The notes below the pieces were generated by a model. It searched no databases, was not told where the DNA came from, and was given only the letters and a program-made list of their open reading frames with translations. This document shows positions 58,433 through 64,000 of a stretch of DNA of 64,000 bases, piece by piece. Position 1 is the stretch's first letter, and the number at the start of each line of letters is the position of its first letter. This stretch comes from G965226155 sp965226155 (lineage in GTDB: Bacteria > Pseudomonadota > Gammaproteobacteria > Eutrophobiales > Eutrophobiaceae): contig OZ245331.1 of assembly GCA_965226155.1 (NCBI GenBank), positions 372,001 to 436,000 on the forward strand. The letters run 5' to 3'. The position numbers and the translations under genes were made by a program.

Positions 58433-59248
58433 ATGTCTACGCCTGCCATACACACGAAACAGAGTGTTCTCACCGATGAGCCTTATTACGAGCCTATAGC
58501 GGATGAGATCGCCGTTTTTGCCGCAAGCGCGTATCGGAACCAGCTGCCAGTGCTCCTCAAAGGGCCCACCGGCTGTGATAAGACCCGGTTCATCGAATAT
58601 ATGGCCTGGTATTTGAAGCGTCCGATGGTCACCGTTGCATGCCATGACGACCTCACGGCATCAGATCTAGTCGGCCGTTATCTGATCAAGGGCGGCGAGA
58701 CGGTATGGGTCGACGGCCCGCTGACTTCCGCGGTGCGCAACGGCAGCATTTGCTATCTAGACGAGATCGTCGAAGCGCGCAAGGATACCTCGGTCGTCAT
58801 CCATCCCTTGTGCGACGACCGGCGCCTGTTGCCCATTGAGAAACTCGGCGAGTTGATGCATGCCCCACCGGAATTCTGTCTGGCAATCTCGTATAACCCC
58901 GGTTATCAAAGCGTGATGAAGGACCTCAAGCAGAGCACGCGCCAGCGCTTCGTCGCCTTGGAGTTCAATTATCCGAGCGCGGACCTCGAGCAGACAATCA
59001 TCGAGAAGGAAACCGGTATCGAAGCGGCCACCGCGCGTCAACTGGTTAAGTTCGGTTCGATGACGCGCAATCTCAAAGGCAGTGGCCTGGATGAAGGTGC
59101 GAGCACGCGTTTGCTGGTCAATGCAGCCAAGCTCATGAGTGAAGGCATCGTCCCCGTGGTCGCAACCGACACGGCTATCGCCCAGGCCCTGACCGACGAC
59201 GAAGACATGCTACAGGCGATACACGAACTCAGCCGATCCGTGTTCTAG
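58433..59248 (+). CDS. CbbQ/NorQ-type AAA+ ATPase with mutated Walker A
   Basis: 271 residues from MSTPAIHTKQ at 58433. MoxR-class AAA+ of the CbbQ/NirQ/NorQ/GvpN group: Walker A reads GPTGCDKT (residues 44-51), where the family has GPTGCGKT; Walker B ICYLDEIVEA; ISYNPGYQSVMKDLKQSTRQRF (sensor/arginine region). Asp in place of Gly at residue 49 (GAT at 58577) should abolish ATP binding. Forms a pair with the VWA protein downstream (gap 28 bp), as cbbQO, norQD or coxD-type chaperones that load metal or activate enzymes; the target enzyme is not in view. Confidence 0.85.
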   Translation: MSTPAIHTKQSVLTDEPYYEPIADEIAVFAASAYRNQLPVLLKGPTGCDKTRFIEYMAWYLKRPMVTVACHDDLTASDLVGRYLIKGGETVWVDGPLTSAVRNGSICYLDEIVEARKDTSVVIHPLCDDRRLLPIEKLGELMHAPPEFCLAISYNPGYQSVMKDLKQSTRQRFVALEFNYPSADLEQTIIEKETGIEAATARQLVKFGSMTRNLKGSGLDEGASTRLLVNAAKLMSEGIVPVVATDTAIAQALTDDEDMLQAIHELSRSVF

Positions 59249-59276
59249 AGCTAGATGTGATTCGGCGCGGGTCCAG

Positions 59277-61357
59277 ATGAGCGAGGAAGCGACACAGAAC
59301 TTTCTGAACCGTATTCGGATCCGGAAGGACCTGGAGCGATTCACCGGTGGCGCGCTCGAGCGCTACACCCGAATCAATGAGTTGATATCGCAGATTACCG
59401 CACTGGACCGGGTACATCAGGATTTCATATACGAGTGGTCGGAGCTGATCGCGCGTTCGAATAACGAACTCGCTGTCCACTTTATCGTGATGGTGCCGGA
59501 TGCGTTCCGGCAGTTGGACCGCGACGGCGTCCTCGACTGGGTCAACCACGCCATGACGACGTTCGATAACCGTGGCCTCGGCTCTGCAATCGAGATCCTC
59601 GAAGGCGTCGACGCCTTCGCTGCCGATTTCGCCGAGCGCTTCGTGCGATGCGAATTCGAGGATGCCAGCAGCTTCCTGCGGTATTTCGTGCGTGGTCTGG
59701 GGGGCGCGAGCTGCGTATCGCCAGTGACCGCTCGACGTTCACCGACACGGAATCTCTGTTTCTGCCGGACGTGTTCGGCATATTTCCCGTTGCCGAGCAC
59801 AATTTCACGCTGTACAAACTGACGGCCGCCCACCTGTGGGCGCAAACCTGTTACGGGACCTGGCGGTACCAGGTCGTGGAAAAACTGATCCGGCATTTTC
59901 CAACCGAGGACGTTATACCGATCTTCAATCGACTCGAGTGCTTGAGACTCGATGCATGCGTGGCGCGCGATTTTCCCGGACTGTATCGCGAATTCGAGGC
60001 CCTTGGGCACAAAGATGAGGAAGCCAGCGCACAATGGGTGCAGTGGCGTGAGCGCGCCAGTGCGCTCCTCGAACCCGGCGCGACGGCCGAAGACTCGCTG
60101 CGCTTGATCGACGAGTTCACGGAACTACCCCTGCCCCCGCTCAAGCATTACCAGGGAGAGATGTTCGCCGGCAAAGTCCACGAGGCCATGTTCGCGCGGA
60201 TCGATCGCGAGAAGACCGAGTTTCAACGTGTGTTGCAGGAGTTGCGCGACGGTCACAATGCGGCCGATAGCGGCGATGATGCGGACGAGTCGCTGAAGCA
60301 GTTAATTGAGATCATGATGAGCGAAGACGACGAACAGAACTCCGAGCTCATCGGCTCGATCTTGCAGGATTTCGACGAAATTCCCGGGGAGCACCTGTAG
60401 CCGATAGACCTCGGCGAAAACATCGATGAGCTGCAACCACAAGTCGGGATCACCGACAACGATAACGAATCCGATGCGAACTTGCAAGGGTCGTTCAAGT
60501 ACCACGAATGGGATTGTGAACGGCAACGCTTTCGGGACGGTTTCTGCACCTTGCGCGAGCTCGTGGTAATCCCGGGCGACGAATCGTTCGTTGAGGAAAC
60601 CTTAAACAAACATCGCGGTTTGCTTAAATCGATCAAGAAGACGTTCGAGGCGGTATTGGGTGAGTCGCGGTTACAGCGGCGCCAATCGGACGGCGATGAC
60701 ATCGATCTCGATGCCATCATCGAGGCCTATGCCGATGTCGCGCACGGCCGGGAAATGAGCGAGTACCTGTATACGCGATACCGTAACCAAGATCGCAATA
60801 TCGCGGTCATGATCATGGTCGATATGAGTGGATCGACGCTCGGATGGGTCAACGATGCAGAGCGTGAATCTTTGGTGTTGCTCTGCGAGGCGCTGGAAAT
60901 GCTGGGCGATCGCTATGCCATCTTCGGATTTTCGGGGCGCACCAACAAGCGCTGCGAGGTGTATCGCATCAAGGATTTCGAACAGGCCTACGATCTACAA
61001 GTGCGGCAACGGATCAGTGGGATCCGACCGAAGGCCTACACGCGCATGGGCGTGGCGATCCGCCATCTCGGTCATCTGCTCCATTTGACCCGCGCTCGCA
61101 CCAAATTGCTGATCACACTGTCGGACGGGCGGCCCGAGGATTACGGCGGTTACAAGGGTAAGTACGGCATCGAGGATACCAGGCACGCTTTGCTCGAAAT
61201 GAAACGGAGCGGCATCCACGCGTTCTGCATCACCATCGACAACTAGGCGCAGGAGTATTTGCCGCACATGTACGGCGCGGCGAACTACGCGGTGATCGAT
61301 GAGGTGCACAAGCTTCCTTAGAAAGTCGCCGACATCTACCGCCGGCTGACGACGTAA
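59277..61357 (+). pseudogene. CbbO/NorD-type VWA protein, one frameshift and three stops
   Basis: Reconstructed product of about 690 residues. N-terminal helical region (NFLNRIRIRKDLERFTGG), frame loss in a G6 run at 59699-59704, then FTDTESLFLPDVFGIFP and acidic linkers; a TAG at 60398-60400; then FKYHEWDCERQRFRDGF and the VWA domain with MIDAS-type DMSGSTLGW, FSGRTNKRCEVYRIKDF, GIRPKAYTRMGVAIRHL and LSDGRPEDY; TAG at 61244 (after TIDN) and at 61319. The MIDAS residues survive. It would bind CbbQ and activate a partner enzyme. Confidence 0.9.
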
Positions 61358-61371
61358 TGTAATTTTCGAAC

Positions 61372-61470
61372 TCAGCCGCTGCGCGCCCGCAGCGTATTTT
61401 CCAATACTCCGATCGGTGGTATCTCGATCCGCACCCGGTCACCGGATTTGAGAAAACGCGACTGACGGTG
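61372..61470 (-). pseudogene. C-terminal tail of a fumarylacetoacetate hydrolase-family protein
   Basis: The minus strand reads FLKSGDRVRIEIPPIGVLEN and TLRARSG then TGA at 61374-61372. GDxVxIEIPPIGxLENT is the usual last segment of FAH-family fumarylpyruvate/2-oxo-diene hydrolases. Nothing upstream continues it. Confidence 0.72.
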
Positions 61471-61503
61471 GGACCGCGTTAATCATTCGGATATAATTCG
61501 AGC

Positions 61504-62115
61504 ATGCCAACCACGCACCCCCATAACTCCCATAGAGCTCCGATCAACAAGCGTAGCGCAGAGACTCTCGACGCACTTGAAGCGCTCATCCTTGCCGAGG
61601 GGTTCTCGCGGCTCAATGTCTCGGAGATCGCCGCGCATCTCAGGTGCTCGAAGCGCACCCTCTATGAGCTCGCCCCGAGCAAGAAGATGCTGGTGCTGAA
61701 GGCCCTGGACAACTTTTTCAGCCGCATCAGGCAAGAAGCCGACCATTTGACCGATAACACCTTGGGTCCGGAACGTCTGGTCTACGAGTATCTTCACGTA
61801 GGGGAGCGTGCCGCCCAGCGGTTGAGCCAGGCTGTGGTCGCCGACATCGATGAATGGGAGCCGGCGCGAACGCTTTGGCGGGAGCACATCAGGCTGCGCG
61901 TCGACGGCATGTGCCGGATTATCGACAACGGTATCAAGGCCGGCGTCTTTCGAGAGGTGTCGTCGGTGTTCATCGCCGAAATCGTGTTCGCCAGCATCAA
62001 CCGATTACGCGAACCTGACTTCAGCGATTCCACGGGCCTGACGATCTCGGAGTCATCCCACGAGCTCTACGAAATGCTCCTGCACTCGCTCATGCCTCGC
62101 AGCGGGCCGGCTTGA
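61504..62115 (+). CDS. TetR/AcrR-family transcriptional regulator
   Basis: 203 residues. The HTH is at about 27-60 (GFSRLNVSEIAAHLRCSKRTLYE), with a helical ligand domain of the usual length. High GC like its neighbours. It converges on prpD (32 bp between stops). No target is evident; it may once have controlled the ligase or hydrolase genes of this block. Confidence 0.87.
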   Translation: MPTTHPHNSHRAPINKRSAETLDALEALILAEGFSRLNVSEIAAHLRCSKRTLYELAPSKKMLVLKALDNFFSRIRQEADHLTDNTLGPERLVYEYLHVGERAAQRLSQAVVADIDEWEPARTLWREHIRLRVDGMCRIIDNGIKAGVFREVSSVFIAEIVFASINRLREPDFSDSTGLTISESSHELYEMLLHSLMPRSGPA

Positions 62116-62146
62116 GACGGTAGAATTCACGAAAGCACTCTACCTT

Positions 62147-63598
62147 TTAATCATCTGTTATCCAATGATCAACGAATTCATTAACAGCAATCTTATCGAG
62201 TTGCTCCGCATTCCAACACACTTCAAGAATCCAGTTGATTTGTGACTCATTTAAATGTGCTTTTATAATTCGTTCAAATTTTTCTTTCAATAATGGTATG
62301 CCTTCTGATCTGCGGCGGCGATGGCCAATTGGAAATTCGATTTCAATATTTTCAGTGTTACTGCCATCCTTAAAGAACACCTGGACCGCATTCCCGATGG
62401 ACCTTTTCCCCGGGTCAAGGTAGTTCACACTGAATTGTTTATTCTCGACAACTTCCATCTTGTCACGCAAGGCTTCAATACATGCATCACCGGCAACATC
62501 ATCTTCATAATCATCGGCGGTTAGGCGTCCAAAGATTAATGGAACGGCAACCATATATTGAATACAGTGATCACGATCAGCTGGATTATCCAGAGATCCA
62601 GTCTTATCGATAATTCGCATACCTGCTTCCTGTGTTTGAATAACGATTTTATCAATTTCATCAAGACGATCTTTTACTTCGTCATGTAATTTTAATGACG
62701 CTTCCACTGCAGTTTGAGCATGAAACTCAGCGGGAAAAGAAATTTTGAACAACACGTTTTCCATAACATAAGAACCAAAGCCCTGAGTAAATTTAAATTC
62801 ATTTCCTTTGAATAAAACATCAAAAAAACCCCAATTCTTAGCACTTAACGCCGATGGATAACCCATTTCTTCCTTCATAGCGATCAAAGCATGATGAACA
62901 CCACGGCTGGTCGCATCGCCTGCTGCCCAGGACTTACGCGAACCTGTATTTGGTGCATGACGATAAGTACGTAGTGCACCGCCATCAATCCAGGCATTAG
63001 AAACGGCATTGATGATCTGTTGTTTGGTTCCGCCGAACATACCTGTTACTACGGCTGTTGTAGCAACACGCACAAGTAAAACATGATCCAGGCCAACCTG
63101 GTTAAAGCTGTTCTCCAACGCAATTACACCCTGGATTTCATGTGCTTTGATCATTGCAATAATCACATCATTAATAGTTAATGGTGCCTTGCCTCCAATA
63201 ATATTTTTACGACTAAGATAATCGGCAGTAGCAAGAATTCCGCCTAAGTTATCAGAAGGATGACCCCATTCATCTGCTAACCAGGTATCGTTAAAATCCA
63301 GCCAGCGGATCATGCAACCAATGTTAAATGCTGCCATCACTGGATCGAGTTCATAAGAAGTGCCAGGACACCGTGCACCATTAGGCATTGTTGCACCGGG
63401 GACGGCCGGGCCCATCATTTTAGTGCAAGCCGGAAATGTCAGTGCCAACAAGCCACAGCCTAATGTATCCATTAGACAGTAGTGAGCAGTGTTACGCGCC
63501 TCCTCACTTTCAATCTTGTAATCAACAATGTAATCCGCAATATCAACCAACAGCTGATCTGGATCAGGACGTTTTGTTTCCTTAATACCAAGCGACAT
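62147..63598 (-). CDS. prpD: 2-methylcitrate dehydratase PrpD
   Basis: 483 residues from the ATG at 63598 (MSLGIKETKRPDPDQ), preferred to a longer frame that overlaps prpC. MmgE/PrpD fold: MDTLGCGLLAL, RWLDFNDTWLADEWGHPSDNLGG, SRKSWAAGDATSRGVHHAL and EFHAQTAVEASLKLHD. Dehydrates 2-methylcitrate in propionyl-CoA breakdown. Directly after prpC (10-bp gap), same strand, and back at low GC. Confidence 0.93.
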   Translation of the reverse strand: MSLGIKETKRPDPDQLLVDIADYIVDYKIESEEARNTAHYCLMDTLGCGLLALTFPACTKMMGPAVPGATMPNGARCPGTSYELDPVMAAFNIGCMIRWLDFNDTWLADEWGHPSDNLGGILATADYLSRKNIIGGKAPLTINDVIIAMIKAHEIQGVIALENSFNQVGLDHVLLVRVATTAVVTGMFGGTKQQIINAVSNAWIDGGALRTYRHAPNTGSRKSWAAGDATSRGVHHALIAMKEEMGYPSALSAKNWGFFDVLFKGNEFKFTQGFGSYVMENVLFKISFPAEFHAQTAVEASLKLHDEVKDRLDEIDKIVIQTQEAGMRIIDKTGSLDNPADRDHCIQYMVAVPLIFGRLTADDYEDDVAGDACIEALRDKMEVVENKQFSVNYLDPGKRSIGNAVQVFFKDGSNTENIEIEFPIGHRRRRSEGIPLLKEKFERIIKAHLNESQINWILEVCWNAEQLDKIAVNEFVDHWITDD

Positions 63599-63608
63599 AA
63601 TGGTATCT

Positions 63609-64000
63609 TTATTTGCGTTGACTAATGGGGATAAATTTCTGATTCTCGGGACCAACGTAGTTGGCACTTGGTCGGATAATCTTTCCGTCTTCACGTTGTT
63701 CGATCACATGCGCTGCCCAACCGGAGATGCGTGAGATTACAAATAAGGGTGTAAACATTGCTGTTGGTACGTTTATTAATGAGTAGGATACTGCAGAGAA
63801 CCAGTCGAGGTTTGGGAACATCTTTTTCTCTTCCCACATTACTTTTTCCAGACGTTCGGCAATATCAAACATCTTCATACTATTGGCTTCTTTACCCAAC
63901 CGTTTAGCTACGGCCTTGATGACCTTATTACGTGGGTCACTTACAGAATAAACTGGATGACCAAATCCAATGATGATTTCTTTACGTGCCATGCGTTCAT
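63609..64000 (-). CDS. prpC: 2-methylcitrate synthase PrpC (N-terminus beyond window)
   Basis: The open frame continues past the window edge. Visible: RMARKEIIIGFGHPVYSVSDPRN with the citrate-synthase His (GFGHPVY), LDWFSAVSYSLINVPTAMFTPLFVISR, and AAHVIEQREDGKIIRPSA with the Arg. Condenses propionyl-CoA with oxaloacetate; with prpD it is the first half of the methylcitrate cycle. Confidence 0.93.
   Translation of the reverse strand, partial: ERMARKEIIIGFGHPVYSVSDPRNKVIKAVAKRLGKEANSMKMFDIAERLEKVMWEEKKMFPNLDWFSAVSYSLINVPTAMFTPLFVISRISGWAAHVIEQREDGKIIRPSANYVGPENQKFIPISQRK

Noticed and set aside
58433..61357. CbbQ/CbbO as Rubisco activase pair
   Set aside because: No Rubisco or carbon-fixation gene in view; NorQ/NorD- or Cox-type partners fit equally well, so I keep the call at family level.
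1..64000. tRNA, rRNA, CRISPR array, origin, prophage
   Set aside because: No cloverleaf, direct-repeat array, DnaA-box cluster or phage structural gene was found on reading both strands; a covariance-model scan was not possible here.

Overview
The window looks like the chromosome of a gammaproteobacterium. Evidence is TonB-dependent receptors with a PepSY partner, EgtD, a Vvn/EndA-type periplasmic nuclease, a prpC-prpD methylcitrate pair, and reductive pyrimidine/beta-alanine catabolism. Most of the window is visibly AT-rich. One block, about 55.99-62.12 kb, is clearly GC-richer and reads as a different compartment. I cannot name a genus. The mix of five insertion sequences and about 20 broken genes suggests a lineage in active gene decay, as in a recent host-associated or niche-restricted bacterium. 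Many frameshifts fall in homopolymers, so a share could be assembly indels. The in-frame nonsense codons, IS-truncated genes and missing gene halves cannot be explained that way.

Layout. 1-6.9 kb: C-terminally cut PD-(D/E)XK/AddB-like nuclease, egtD, a frameshifted EndA/Vvn nuclease, small orphans and a two-gene ABC-2 exporter. 7-15.3 kb: a signalling cluster with a GGDEF fossil, an HTH-receiver regulator, a broken REC-PAS-GGDEF-EAL gene, a broken membrane GGDEF gene ended by an IS1595-type element, a tightly coupled three-gene cassette of unknown function (12.2-13.5 kb), and a double cyclic-nucleotide-binding/rhodanese protein. Two 28-bp palindromes with the same AAAGTTGCA/TGCAACTTT arms lie in the promoter regions of the regulator and of the CNB-rhodanese gene. 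15.5-20.9 kb: PepSY membrane protein plus siderophore-type TonB receptor, a methyltransferase broken at a G9 tract, and DUF6152 proteins. 21-25.4 kb: IS30 copy A against a truncated cfa, two lipoproteins, and a thermonuclease-amidohydrolase fusion. 25.5-34 kb: TolB-like/TPR pseudogene, PQQ dehydrogenase, broken pabB-pabC fusion, GNAT and a second TonB receptor.

34-44.7 kb: a class I aminotransferase; an IS3 element sitting in a deletion scar between acetoacetyl-CoA synthetase and a class V aminotransferase; a PanE-like reductase; a doubly frameshifted acyl-CoA synthetase; an NRAMP gene with a nonsense codon and a clean IS30 insertion (copy B, intact transposase, 3-bp duplication); and alanine dehydrogenase. 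44.8-52.1 kb: Lrp and XRE-cupin regulators beside omega-amino acid transaminase, (methyl)malonate-semialdehyde dehydrogenase (broken) and a beta-ureidopropionase-type hydrolase, together a route from carbamoyl-beta-alanine to acetyl-CoA, then a TPR-sulfotransferase. 52.2-56 kb: a second, truncated alanine dehydrogenase cut by IS30 copy C, and a third TonB receptor.

56-62.1 kb is the GC-rich block: an IS91-like transposase tail, a ruined acyl-CoA ligase, an MFS stub, a CbbQ/NorQ-type AAA+ ATPase with a mutated Walker A, a CbbO/NorD-type VWA protein with one frameshift and three stops, a fumarylacetoacetase-family tail and a TetR regulator. The window closes with prpD and the end of prpC, back at low GC.
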